From positions 1 to 57,985 of IMG/VR virus record IMGVR_UViG_3300031812_000004: a DNA stretch of 57,985 nt. One strand, written 5' to 3'. This DNA comes from a virus. A program made the position numbers and the translations under genes. The notes under the pieces were generated by a model. The model saw only the letters and a list, made by a program, of their open reading frames with translations, had not been told where the DNA came from and ran no database searches. Positions 8,240-17,323 of this stretch are shown here, piece by piece (position 1 is the stretch's first letter; each line of letters starts with the position of its first letter).

Positions 8240-9094
8240 TTAAAATTCGTTTCTGATCAATTCTCTGTAAACAGTAATCATAGATTTCATTGTAGCGTAT
8301 TTGTGATTATTTCCATCAAACGTGCTATTATAAGTATCTATGTATAATTTTATAGCATCTTTCAATTGTTCTTTTTTTATTAAAAATTCTCCCATAAAAT
8401 CAATATATTCATCTTGATTGATATTATCTGTGGATGATAGATAATCAACTGAGTATAAATTATCTTGTGGTGGAATATAACCATGAGCTGATGCAGGATT
8501 TAAAAATTTATATTTTATTGCAGGCAACCATAATGTATTACCTGTAAATATTTCATTAAGTTCTTTTTGGTTGTTTCCTAATCTTCCTAATATGTCTGTT
8601 ATTTCAACCCGATACTTTTTTTCATCAGTATAGTTTTTAATAATTTTACCTAACAATATATAATTGTTATACAAGATTACATGAGTTGCTTTTTCTATTT
8701 GTTGATTCGTTGTTGGTTTCATGAATTCTTCTGTTTTTACTACAATACTTTTATCAATAATTATATTATAAATTTCTAACATATATGGTTTTAATTTTTC
8801 AAAAGCTTCTTTTACTTTTGTGTCGTTTGGATAATATCCAATTTTATTATGTATAATTGAGAAAAGGAAATCATAAGGACTCATATATTTTGGATGATAA
8901 GTTTCAATTTTTACTGTTCCTTCATCACTATTTATACGAATATAAAAAGTAATATCTTTAAAATAAAAATCAATTATATTAAATATATCTGCTGATATAG
9001 CCGTTATTTTTTCAATATTTTCTCCGTAATAAAATTCACCAGAAACTTTGATTCTGTGATGGTTTTTCTTTTCCAGTATTATTTCTAGCAGCAT
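8240..9094 (-). CDS. hypothetical two-domain protein with duplicated N-terminal domain
   Basis: A 284-aa protein. Residues 1-115 are the same domain as the 109-aa neighbour (shared SGEFY...NIEKI and LKPYMLEIYNII). Residues 125-284 form an unrelated C-terminal region (ATHVILYNNYILLGKIIKNY and an Asn-rich helical tail) that is not recognised. Either the duplication picked up an extra domain or the downstream copy lost it. Confidence 0.7.
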   Translation of the reverse strand: MLLEIILEKKNHHRIKVSGEFYYGENIEKITAISADIFNIIDFYFKDITFYIRINSDEGTVKIETYHPKYMSPYDFLFSIIHNKIGYYPNDTKVKEAFEKLKPYMLEIYNIIIDKSIVVKTEEFMKPTTNQQIEKATHVILYNNYILLGKIIKNYTDEKKYRVEITDILGRLGNNQKELNEIFTGNTLWLPAIKYKFLNPASAHGYIPPQDNLYSVDYLSSTDNINQDEYIDFMGEFLIKKEQLKDAIKLYIDTYNSTFDGNNHKYATMKSMITVYRELIRNEF

Positions 9095-9100
9095 ATTGAT

Positions 9101-9361
9101 TTATTTAATTTTAGTTTTTACAAACCAGATTCTATAATTGCTTTTTCTTAAACCAAATCCTTTATATTTTTCTCCGTTAAATTCTCCGACATCTATAAGT
9201 GGCAGTAAATGTTCACACAAATTGTGAAAGTCATTTATTGAGATATTAAATTTATCATATAGAACGTCTTCAATTTCTTCTTGTGGCGTTTCGCCCTCAA
9301 GATCACATATATATGCTGCCAAACTTATAATGTCTTCACAATCTATTCTTATTTTTTCCAT
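9101..9361 (-). CDS. hypothetical protein
   Basis: An 86-aa acidic protein (MEKIRIDCEDIISLAAY...) with a basic C-terminal tail, no recognised family. It ends 7 nt before the 284-aa gene and is probably co-transcribed with it. Confidence 0.6.
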   Translation of the reverse strand: MEKIRIDCEDIISLAAYICDLEGETPQEEIEDVLYDKFNISINDFHNLCEHLLPLIDVGEFNGEKYKGFGLRKSNYRIWFVKTKIK

Positions 9362-9392
9362 AGTGTTTAGATTTTAATTTGTTTTTTTTTTA

Positions 9393-9725
9393 TTATTTTT
9401 CGGTTTTTACGTACTTGTCTTTTATTTTTCCTTCAACACACCAAAGGATTACTTCTATCCGTTTACCTTCTATATAACCACGACATCGTACTTCTCCTGT
9501 ATATACTATTTTTTTATATTTAATTTTAATCTCATCTGATTTTGGAAATTCTTTAATATTATTAAAAGTTTCATCATCAGTGTTAACCATTAGATTACCG
9601 TTTTTATCAATTATAAATTCAGATAGATTGTTGTATAGCGATTTTGTTTGAAAAGTTATATTCTTTCTTTTCAATTCTTTTAGTAAAAAGTTATCATGTA
9701 TTTTTATTACATCGTACATTCCCAT
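9393..9725 (-). CDS. MGMYDxI-type small phage protein
   Basis: A 110-aa protein beginning MGMYDVIKIHDNFLLKEL. An N-terminal MGM(Y/F)DxI followed by a beta-rich body (FQTKSLYNNLSEFIIDKNG) is a recurring family of small phage and bacterial proteins, as I recall it; its function is not established. The C-terminal VRCRGYIEGKRIEVILWCVEG suggests a small beta-barrel. Confidence 0.65.
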   Translation of the reverse strand: MGMYDVIKIHDNFLLKELKRKNITFQTKSLYNNLSEFIIDKNGNLMVNTDDETFNNIKEFPKSDEIKIKYKKIVYTGEVRCRGYIEGKRIEVILWCVEGKIKDKYVKTEK

Positions 9726-9738
9726 AGTTATTTAATTT

Positions 9739-10023
9739 TTATTTTAAAAGAAACCAACATCTTACTATTGTATGTAATAGTACAACTTTTAACTCACAAT
9801 TTTGAATGTCATTTTTTATTTTTTCCAACAATTTATGTAAATCTTCTATATCCATATCTCTTTTTACTATAAAAGTAACATCTTTTTCGTGGTTTGCATC
9901 TACTACAATACTTTCATTATCAATCATTTTTACTATTATATTTCTATAATCGTCGTCCATATAAACACACAAAGTACTTTCGATATCTGTTAATGAAAAA
10001 TCAGTCTTTAAAACGTTTTCCAT
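9739..10023 (-). CDS. hypothetical protein next to DNA polymerase
   Basis: A 94-aa protein (MENVLKTDFSLTDIEST...) of unknown function, 3 nt after the DNA polymerase stop, so probably in the same transcript. A hydrophobic C-terminus (LKVVLLHTIVRCWFLLK) might dock to a protein or membrane. Confidence 0.6.
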   Translation of the reverse strand: MENVLKTDFSLTDIESTLCVYMDDDYRNIIVKMIDNESIVVDANHEKDVTFIVKRDMDIEDLHKLLEKIKNDIQNCELKVVLLHTIVRCWFLLK

Positions 10024-10026
10024 ATA

Positions 10027-12381
10027 TCAATCAAATAATGTTGAACTTTTTACTTTTCTAGAACTGTTTATTATATTGTCGGATATTTCCTGTATAAATT
10101 TTAAAGAACTGTACTTTATAAAGATATCTTTTAAATCATTGTAGTTACCTTTATATTCTTCCAATACATCATCAATTAGCAAAGAACATTGATTTTTGGT
10201 TTTGTGTATAAGAGATCTTTTGTTTGTGTTTATCCTTACTATGTATCCTATCTTACCTTGTATATCGATTCCTTTTTCTGAAAGTTCTTTTGACAGGTTA
10301 TCTATGTTCTTAAAATCTACCATTATGTATCTTAATATTTTCCTACGCAGGGAATGCGTTTCTCCTGTCTTTGGATCTATAAGATACATCTCACTTTTTT
10401 TGTTCCTCCTCAACATTCCTAAATGGTCAAATAATCTTTTGTTCTTTTGTATAGTTATGATAGGATTTATGTTATGAACAAAATAGTTTATAACTGCTTT
10501 ACTTGCCAGTAAAAAAGAATAGTTTCTGTGGAGATCTGATATACTGACATCGTGTGTATAAAAGTCTCCTTTTGTTTTTATAGAATACTCTGTTCCTTTT
10601 TTGACAAAATCTGTAAGTATATTTTCATATATGTTAATGTTTGTTAAATCTGTGTCTTCTTTTTCGGTAGGTTTCGCTTTAATTGCTATATAATTATTTA
10701 CGTTTGTTATAATCATTTTTGTATATTCGTCTGTTTCAAAGGTAAGATCAAATCTTTTACCGAATTCTTCTATATCTTTCAGTATAGAATCTTTATCTTT
10801 CTTTTCTATTACAATTTCTCCGCCATCAGTATTTATCATTACAGGATATATGGTATATTTGTCTGACAGTTCTTCTATAAGGTTAATAAGTATCAGCTGA
10901 CCGTTTACAGTTACGGAATAGAAAAATTCATAGTCAAATATATCGCTGGTTCTGCTTTTACTATCCCCTATTATTGAGTTCAGACAGTCCTTATAGACAC
11001 GATTCAGTGATGTTCCTTTCGGATACATAAACCTTTTTTCTTTTATACCGGAATATACTTTTATAAACTCTTTACCTAATGGTTTTGGATATAATTTGTT
11101 GGCTATCACTATGCTTGGATAGTAACTGGCAACATCAAAAGTTATAATAGAATATTTATCATTTTTAACGTATATTCCCGGATTACATCCGTGAACACCA
11201 CCTAGTCCAAGAGAACATGTGATGGTGTTACTGTAATCTTCATGTTCAGGAGCGTTAGTGTTTATGGTATATTCTTTTTTATATCCGTTTGTATCTGCTT
11301 CTTCGCCTTCTTTGGTATTCCTGGTTTTTGCGGTAGAAACATATACAATAGTATTTTTGATGTCTTCAAATGTATTTATATCTTTAAGTTTTATTTTTTT
11401 CAGTATTATGTTTTCTAATTTCAGTGATTCCAAATCACCTGAATATAATTCCTTGCGTTTTCTTTTTATCTCAAATATTTTACTTATGCTGAAATCTGTT
11501 ATTTCTTTGTATAATGTCAGTACACCGAATTGAGTTCTGTTGGTTTTTAACGCTCTGTTAATTTCACCAAACACCTGATCTTCTATTCTTCCGTCAACAG
11601 AACGTTGTTCAATCCACTTTTTCCATATATCTATCCTGTCTTTTATATCTGTTTCAGTAATATCATATATTTTCATCGTTTCTTTTACATCATTAACGCA
11701 ATACCGAATTGTTTCGGAAATTCTTATTTTATTTTCTTCTTCGTTGTCTGTGAGTAATGGCTGACTGAAATCATATTTACTTTCTATAATTATATCAGCA
11801 TTGGTGTTTGCCGATAACCATTTTAAAGAAGCAGATCGTTGTTCATTGTCCCATCCGTTTATCTTGTATATGTCTATAGTGGGAACAATTCTTATATCTT
11901 CTGTAAGCTTATTTACAATTTTAACAAAGATTTCAGGATTTATATTTTTAAATCTCTGATTTCTTGCTTTTTCTGATAAATTTATAATATCATATACTTT
12001 ATTGTTTCCTATCAGAAAGGTGTTATATTCATTTAAAGCATCCAATATCTTATTAACATCTTTGCTTTCTATGTTTTTCAGATACAAATATAAAAACATT
12101 ATTACAGGAAGATCATAGTTATAGTTATTAAATCCTACAGTAACATAATCAATATTATTTATATCTTTTATTACATGTTTTGCTGTATTTCGTATGTATT
12201 TTACAAACAATTTTTCACATATTTTAAGAAACAGATTTACATTATAATCTGTTTCTTCTTGTTTCTGTTTCTTATGTATTTGTATAATAACTTCTTTATT
12301 ATTGTCTTTGCTTATAAATACTCCAAGAAAATAATCCTTAAAAACTTCTACATCAAAAAATATCAGTTTCAGTAGCTCCAT
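10027..12381 (-). CDS. family B DNA polymerase with 3'-5' exonuclease domain
   Basis: A 784-aa replicative polymerase. Exo I is FFDVEVF (D10, E12), Exo II GFNNYNYD (N85, D90), Exo III YCVND (Y227, D231). Polymerase motif A is FDVASYYPS (D416), preceded by the GLGGVHGCNPG element typical of compact phage family B enzymes; the motif B region lies near 470-500 (SKSRTSDIFDYEF...NGQLILINLI). Motif C reads MINTDGG (517-520): the first Asp of DTD is Asn, while the metal-binding second Asp (D519) is kept. No protein-priming TPR insertion is obvious. It overlaps the primase gene by 13 nt, marking a replication operon. Confidence 0.92.
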   Translation of the reverse strand: MELLKLIFFDVEVFKDYFLGVFISKDNNKEVIIQIHKKQKQEETDYNVNLFLKICEKLFVKYIRNTAKHVIKDINNIDYVTVGFNNYNYDLPVIMFLYLYLKNIESKDVNKILDALNEYNTFLIGNNKVYDIINLSEKARNQRFKNINPEIFVKIVNKLTEDIRIVPTIDIYKINGWDNEQRSASLKWLSANTNADIIIESKYDFSQPLLTDNEEENKIRISETIRYCVNDVKETMKIYDITETDIKDRIDIWKKWIEQRSVDGRIEDQVFGEINRALKTNRTQFGVLTLYKEITDFSISKIFEIKRKRKELYSGDLESLKLENIILKKIKLKDINTFEDIKNTIVYVSTAKTRNTKEGEEADTNGYKKEYTINTNAPEHEDYSNTITCSLGLGGVHGCNPGIYVKNDKYSIITFDVASYYPSIVIANKLYPKPLGKEFIKVYSGIKEKRFMYPKGTSLNRVYKDCLNSIIGDSKSRTSDIFDYEFFYSVTVNGQLILINLIEELSDKYTIYPVMINTDGGEIVIEKKDKDSILKDIEEFGKRFDLTFETDEYTKMIITNVNNYIAIKAKPTEKEDTDLTNINIYENILTDFVKKGTEYSIKTKGDFYTHDVSISDLHRNYSFLLASKAVINYFVHNINPIITIQKNKRLFDHLGMLRRNKKSEMYLIDPKTGETHSLRRKILRYIMVDFKNIDNLSKELSEKGIDIQGKIGYIVRINTNKRSLIHKTKNQCSLLIDDVLEEYKGNYNDLKDIFIKYSSLKFIQEISDNIINSSRKVKSSTLFD

Positions 12382-13496
12382 TGTAATATTTGTTTTATAG
12401 TTGTATCATTATGATTTTTTATTATGTCTGATATGTCTTTGTTGTTTTTTACATCTATTTGGTTCATGATGTGAATGTTTAATGGTATAATGTTTTTATT
12501 TTCCTTTGAAACCTGTAATGAAATATTATATCCATGTTCATCCATATCATAAAGAAGATAATATACAAAATTCATATTAAAACATTCAATAAGTTTTTCT
12601 TTTAGTTTTTCTTTTATGTTTTTTTCTATTTCGTTTGTATTAAAATTGAATTCACTTAATGTAGAAACGACAATAGTGTTTTTATATTTGTTTCTTTTCA
12701 GGAAAGAATACAGACATACAGCATCTTTTATAGCTCCGGTTATATAAACATTTATATCTGTTATATCTTTATCTTTTATAATGTTGTTGCAATATACATT
12801 AAACATCTTACCTTTTGAAAGATTTCTGAAATACTTCTGTTTGTCTGTGGAAAGTTCTTTTGGTATATATACTTGAATAAGACTTCCTCTATCATTAAAA
12901 TATCCTATTATACCTTTTTTTGTCTTATCGTCTAAACGTTCTTCTTTAATAATTACATTGCTGATAGCAAATACATTACATTCTTCAAGATCTTTTTCAC
13001 AAACTTTATATTTGTTAAAATATTCCAAAATGTATTTATTGTATGAAGATATCTGATATTCACATCGTTCTATTGAAACTTCTTTCTGTATTACTATTTT
13101 TTTGTAATCTTTATGTTTGTTAAAATATTCGTTAAGTTTCAACGGATACTCTTTTAATACACTTTTATTTATCAGATTTATACTGATTCTTTTTTTGGAA
13201 AGGTTTTCTATAAAATCTTTGTATTCTTCCTTTGGTTTTAATTGTTTTGGTTTTAATGTTATATAATCCAGAAGCAGTTTCTGACCGTTGCCCTGATTAC
13301 CGGAACTGAAATCCTTAAACTTTAAACAATTACAGGTTTTATCTGTATATATATACATTGAAGGAGTTTTTTCATAATTGTATATACTGTAAAATCTTAT
13401 TCCTGGATACAAACTGAATATCTCGTGAATAATAAAATTACTTATAGTTATAATAGTATTTTGATCTTTAATATCAAGATCTGATAGTGTTATCAT
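12369..13496 (-). CDS. DnaG-like primase, divergent
   Basis: A 375-aa protein. The N-terminal part (residues 35-85: YNYEKTPSMYIY, LKFKDFSSGNQGN) has the layout of the DnaG zinc-binding fold but has lost the CHC2 cysteines. The TOPRIM core is YITGAIKDAVCLYSFL near residue 245-260, where the usual catalytic Glu is replaced, and LLYDMDEHGYN near 320, which keeps the DxD. A non-Glu first TOPRIM motif (TxSxKD-like) is, from memory, usual in phage-type DnaG proteins. Likely makes RNA primers for the adjacent family B polymerase. It overlaps the polymerase by 13 nt and the upstream 196-aa gene by 23 nt. Confidence 0.75.
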   Translation of the reverse strand: MITLSDLDIKDQNTIITISNFIIHEIFSLYPGIRFYSIYNYEKTPSMYIYTDKTCNCLKFKDFSSGNQGNGQKLLLDYITLKPKQLKPKEEYKDFIENLSKKRISINLINKSVLKEYPLKLNEYFNKHKDYKKIVIQKEVSIERCEYQISSYNKYILEYFNKYKVCEKDLEECNVFAISNVIIKEERLDDKTKKGIIGYFNDRGSLIQVYIPKELSTDKQKYFRNLSKGKMFNVYCNNIIKDKDITDINVYITGAIKDAVCLYSFLKRNKYKNTIVVSTLSEFNFNTNEIEKNIKEKLKEKLIECFNMNFVYYLLYDMDEHGYNISLQVSKENKNIIPLNIHIMNQIDVKNNKDISDIIKNHNDTTIKQILQWSY

Positions 13497-14064
13497 TTTT
13501 TATGGTTTCATCTTCATCTTCTATTATTTCATAGCAGGAAGTTATAAAAATCCCTTCGTAGTTTTTGTATTTAAGTAAATAAATAAACTCTTTCATATTC
13601 ATATACATGTCTTCGTTTGTATAGAAATAGAATAGATTCATTTCTTTATTTACTTTAAATATCTTTTCAGGAATGTAATCAAACAAATATTTATTGGCAT
13701 CTATAATTATTTCCTTTTTGAGTCTCCTGTTAACCGATGTAACATATTTTAACATTTTTTGCATTAGTTTGTTGCTAAGTATGTACACCTGTATTTTTTT
13801 ATTGTTTATCTTTATAGTTTCAGGGTATGCTTTGTAAACTATTGATTTTTTGCTTTTTATTGCACGACCTGTAAAGCTGTTAAGATAATACTGCATTTCT
13901 TCATAGCTTACTTTCCTTATTAGTTCAGCTCCTGAAAGCATTTTAATCCTGCTTGTGTGGTCTTCTTCTATAAAACGTCTTATACTGCCTTCATCGTAAT
14001 TGCTTGCATCATTTACGATGAAGGCTTTAAATATAGCTTTCTTGTCGTCAACAATGTTTATCAT
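13474..14064 (-). CDS. hypothetical protein in replication operon
   Basis: A 196-aa protein (MINIVDDKKAIFKAF...) between SSB and primase, overlapping the primase start by 23 nt. No family is recognised. The tight coupling suggests a replisome accessory factor, for example a helicase or primase loader, but nothing in the sequence proves this. Confidence 0.65.
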   Translation of the reverse strand: MINIVDDKKAIFKAFIVNDASNYDEGSIRRFIEEDHTSRIKMLSGAELIRKVSYEEMQYYLNSFTGRAIKSKKSIVYKAYPETIKINNKKIQVYILSNKLMQKMLKYVTSVNRRLKKEIIIDANKYLFDYIPEKIFKVNKEMNLFYFYTNEDMYMNMKEFIYLLKYKNYEGIFITSCYEIIEDEDETIKNDNTIRS

Positions 14065-14073
14065 ATATCAGAT

Positions 14074-14706
14074 TTAAAAAGGAAGGTCATCTAACGAACT
14101 CAAACCTATTTTCTCTTCTGTATTTTGATTTTCTTTTATGTTGTTGTTTTCATTTACAGGTGTTTGACCTTTTACTTCTTCTTTTGCTTCGGGTTTTACA
14201 TAAGGTTTGTAATTTATATCTGACATTTTTGAAGAAAATACTACTGTATTTCCAAAACAGGCAGGTATACATAAAAACTCGTATCCTGATTTTGACTTTC
14301 TTTTCTCAATATACATGGCACATCTTCCTTTATAGTTTATATTCTTTTTAAACTTTTCTATAAGTTCAAATATGGTATTACCGTTTATATTCTTCGTTTC
14401 TTCAGGTTGATATGCTACTCTTATACCAATCTGTTTTAATTTGTTTACTAAATCCACAATGAGATGGCTCTGCGGATCAGGATTAAAATTGTCTTCCTTG
14501 TTTATAAAGAATGGTGTTAGTTTAACAAACTTATAGTTCACATTATTTATACTGATATCCATTGTTATATCAAAGAACTCACATTTCTGTCCAACTCTTG
14601 ATTCCATCCTGATATCATTTATAGTTGCTATATAAACACCGTCTTTAAATCCGCTGAGAAAAGATGGCTTTCTTTCAGATGAATTATTATCTCCAAGACC
14701 TATCAT
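14074..14706 (-). CDS. single-stranded DNA-binding protein
   Basis: A 210-aa protein. A beta-rich N-terminal two-thirds (SGFKDGVYIATINDI, CEFFDITMDISINNVNYKFVKL) fits an OB fold. A disordered Asn/Glu-rich linker follows, ending in SSLDDLPF, the acidic-hydrophobic tip that bacterial and phage SSBs use to bind partners. It lies between a RecA-like ATPase and the primase, which fits the role. Confidence 0.82.
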   Translation of the reverse strand: MIGLGDNNSSERKPSFLSGFKDGVYIATINDIRMESRVGQKCEFFDITMDISINNVNYKFVKLTPFFINKEDNFNPDPQSHLIVDLVNKLKQIGIRVAYQPEETKNINGNTIFELIEKFKKNINYKGRCAMYIEKRKSKSGYEFLCIPACFGNTVVFSSKMSDINYKPYVKPEAKEEVKGQTPVNENNNIKENQNTEEKIGLSSLDDLPF

Positions 14707-14725
14707 GGTTTTTATTTTATTATTT

Positions 14726-15496
14726 TTATTTATTTACTTCCAACTTTTTATAAACGTTATTCCAGTAAGTTTTTATAGTTCCATCATCTGTCTTTTCTGA
14801 TATGGTCAATATTCTTCCGCTTAGATCTTCTAACTGACATCCAGCCAGGTATTCGTTATTAGTTACAAAACTTAGTTCTACTTTGTTGTTATTTCTTTTT
14901 GCATATCCTATGGCACCTGCTCTCACAGAAAGTGCTGACTTGATATTTGCAGGAAGGTCAATATCTTTAAATCTTATATCGTATCCTCCAATAGTATCTA
15001 CTACCGTGTCTTTACTGTGAGCAATCCATATATAATTCTTTGGAAGTTTAAATTTAGTATCATCATCCAAAAAGTCCATTATATTTACCAGTGCTTCCTT
15101 TACATAACCATATCCTGCTCCTTTCGGTAGGTTCAGAATATCTTTATATTCATGTTTTAATGTCGTAAACCAGTTCTTTCCCATGCTTGTAGAAGAAAAT
15201 ATCTCTTCTGCTTTTTCTTTCAGAACTTCAAGCATAGTAGTTACGGTATCAAATACTACAAATCTGAACCTTGTATCACTCATTAAATCTTTAAGAACTT
15301 CTTTAAGTTCGTCATACTTTCTTATTCTTACCTTATAGCCTTCCACGTAATCTATACCTTTTTCAAAACCAATTATAAGACAGTCAGGTAATTGACTGCA
15401 GATGGTTGTTTTTCCTATTTTAGGCAACCCGTATATAACCAAATGTCTTAGATCATCGGTTGCTTTTGCCGGTGTTTTCTGAATTGACTCCAACAT
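14726..15496 (-). CDS. RecA-like ATPase (Sak4/AAA_24-type)
   Basis: A 256-aa protein. Walker A is YGLPKIGKTT (22-31) and Walker B RFVVFDTV (78-85). The arrangement (short N-terminus, KTT, then EKG, FDT, and a late IAHSKD motif near residue 170) is that of phage Sak4-type single-strand annealing/recombination ATPases placed next to SSB. It probably promotes strand annealing with SSB. It is preceded by a TATATTTG promoter element and an A-rich leader, and heads the SSB-primase-polymerase operon. Confidence 0.82.
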   Translation of the reverse strand: MLESIQKTPAKATDDLRHLVIYGLPKIGKTTICSQLPDCLIIGFEKGIDYVEGYKVRIRKYDELKEVLKDLMSDTRFRFVVFDTVTTMLEVLKEKAEEIFSSTSMGKNWFTTLKHEYKDILNLPKGAGYGYVKEALVNIMDFLDDDTKFKLPKNYIWIAHSKDTVVDTIGGYDIRFKDIDLPANIKSALSVRAGAIGYAKRNNNKVELSFVTNNEYLAGCQLEDLSGRILTISEKTDDGTIKTYWNNVYKKLEVNK

Positions 15497-15528
15497 ATTG
15501 ATTTTAATTTAATTGTTTTTTTTTTCCA

Positions 15529-15536
15529 CAAATATA
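15529..15536 (-). promoter_or_regulatory. promoter element of replication operon
   Basis: The minus strand reads TATATTTG (TAnnTTTG class), 33 nt before the RecA-like ATPase start and followed by the A9-CAATTAAATTAAAAT leader. It probably drives RecA-like, SSB, primase and polymerase genes together. Confidence 0.6.
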
Positions 15537-15606
15537 CATTAAATGTTTCAAAACTATTTTGTTTTTTGCAATATTTAACTGTTTTTTTTATATATATGTT
15601 TTTTTT

Positions 15607-16443
15607 TTACTTTATAAAAGCTCTTTTATCTATAAGTTTACTTAACTTTTCTATTATATTTTGGTCTTTATCTTTATTTATTACAATAGCATCATTTATT
15701 TTTATGCTTTCTTTTCCTACACGTAAACGGTGTTCTGTAAAAATGTATATATGATTAACAGTAATATATGGTTTTTCAAATATAAGAATAATTTCGTTAC
15801 TGTTATTATCGTAGTAATGATTAAATCTGATATAGATATCATCCATTATATCCTGAAAAACATCTTTTATTATTTTTTCTTCAATATTTGTATTTACATG
15901 TATGCATTGATAGTAAGTAAAGTATTCTATTTTTTGTTCTATTTTGTACGTATCTGATAATGACTTTGAAGAATTGCTTAGAACAATAAAGATACTTTTT
16001 ATTAGATTGCCTATATCATTTTTGTGTAAATGATAACGATATTTTATGTTATCTAGTAAGTGTATAACAGGTAAAAGATCATTTATAATTTTCTGTATGA
16101 CTTCTTTTTCTTTTTTATATTTTATTGTTTTTTTGAAATCTTTATACAACGTCTCATATAATTTTAGTTCAAATTCAGAAGGAGTATATAATCTGTAAGG
16201 ACCTTCTGATAAACAATTCGTAGGTATATCGACTAAAGATAATATACTGTTATTTGAAATCTTATATATGTTAATTATATATCTTGCTATTTCAAGTATT
16301 TCATAATATTCTTTCTTATTTTCTATTGCTTCCTCTATTTTACTACGATCTGCATCTTTTGTCGGACAGCAGATGTATACGTTGTTTTTATTGTCTTTAA
16401 AGAATATGTTTTTTTCGGTGTTTCTTATTATTGTTTTTGGCAT
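15607..16443 (-). CDS. lineage-specific paralogue family, member 1
   Basis: A 278-aa protein, near twin of the next gene upstream (KNIFFKDNKNNVYICC against SNIFFKDNNDNIYICC; DQNIIEKLSKLIDKR against DQNIMEKLRKFIDKR). It belongs to a cluster of five full-length relatives at 15.6-20.3 kb sharing a beta-type N-terminus, a central helical region around (Y/F)xPSExExKxYExLYKD, and a C-terminal beta domain ending in hINKDKDQNIIEKL. No known family, catalytic residues or membrane spans are seen. Confidence 0.75.
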   Translation of the reverse strand: MPKTIIRNTEKNIFFKDNKNNVYICCPTKDADRSKIEEAIENKKEYYEILEIARYIINIYKISNNSILSLVDIPTNCLSEGPYRLYTPSEFELKLYETLYKDFKKTIKYKKEKEVIQKIINDLLPVIHLLDNIKYRYHLHKNDIGNLIKSIFIVLSNSSKSLSDTYKIEQKIEYFTYYQCIHVNTNIEEKIIKDVFQDIMDDIYIRFNHYYDNNSNEIILIFEKPYITVNHIYIFTEHRLRVGKESIKINDAIVINKDKDQNIIEKLSKLIDKRAFIK

Positions 16444-16457
16444 AGTTACATTAATTT

Positions 16458-17309
16458 TTATTGTTGTTTGAGTCCCAAAATAGATCTTTTATCTATAAAT
16501 TTTCTTAGTTTTTCCATTATATTTTGATCTTTCTTTTTATCTATTATGACAACATCATCTATTTTGATTATTCTTTTTTCTATATTTAGACGATGTTCAG
16601 CAAACAAATGTATCTGATTTCTTGAAAATTTAGGATTTTCTGTTATCAAAATAATTTCGTTGTTATAATTGTCATAATAATGGTTGAAACCAAAATAAAA
16701 ATTATCATTTAAGTGCTGAAGAATATCGTTTATTATTTTTTCTTCAAGATTTGTGTCTACGTATATGTGTTGATAATAAGTAAAGTAATATATTTTTTGT
16801 TTTATGTTGTATCTTTCTAAACGTGATTTAGAGGAATCAGACAAAACGGTAAAAATACTTTTTATTAAATTATTTATGTTATTTTTGTACTGATAATAAC
16901 AGTTTTTTATATTGTCTAATAAATGTATAATTGGTAAAAGATCGTTTATACTTCTTTGTATAACTCTTTTCTCTTCTTTATATTCATTCGTATTTTTGAA
17001 ATCTTTATATAATGTTTCATATAGTTTTATTTCATATTCAGATGGAATAAATATTGTATAAGGACTTTCCAATAAAAGCCTTTCAGGTACGTTGGTTGTA
17101 TATAATATACTATTATTTGAAATTTCATAAATGTTATCTATATATTTTTTTAATTCATATATTTCACCATAATCTTTTTTGGTTTCAATTGCATCTTTTA
17201 CTTTATTTCTGTCTGCACCTCTAATTAAACAGCAGATATATATATTATCATTATTATCTTTAAAGAATATATTACTTTTTGTATCACCTATTATTATTTT
17301 TGACATCAC
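16458..17309 (-). CDS. lineage-specific paralogue family, member 2
   Basis: A 283-aa protein that is a recent tandem duplicate of the downstream 278-aa protein: colinear over the whole length, with shared LLPIIHLLDNIK, IKSIFTVLSDSSKS and FNHYYDN(Y)NNEIILI. The start may be the second Met (17306). Separation from the twin is only 14 nt. Function unknown. Confidence 0.75.
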   Translation of the reverse strand: MMSKIIIGDTKSNIFFKDNNDNIYICCLIRGADRNKVKDAIETKKDYGEIYELKKYIDNIYEISNNSILYTTNVPERLLLESPYTIFIPSEYEIKLYETLYKDFKNTNEYKEEKRVIQRSINDLLPIIHLLDNIKNCYYQYKNNINNLIKSIFTVLSDSSKSRLERYNIKQKIYYFTYYQHIYVDTNLEEKIINDILQHLNDNFYFGFNHYYDNYNNEIILITENPKFSRNQIHLFAEHRLNIEKRIIKIDDVVIIDKKKDQNIMEKLRKFIDKRSILGLKQQ

Positions 17310-17323
17310 AACACTAATTTTTT

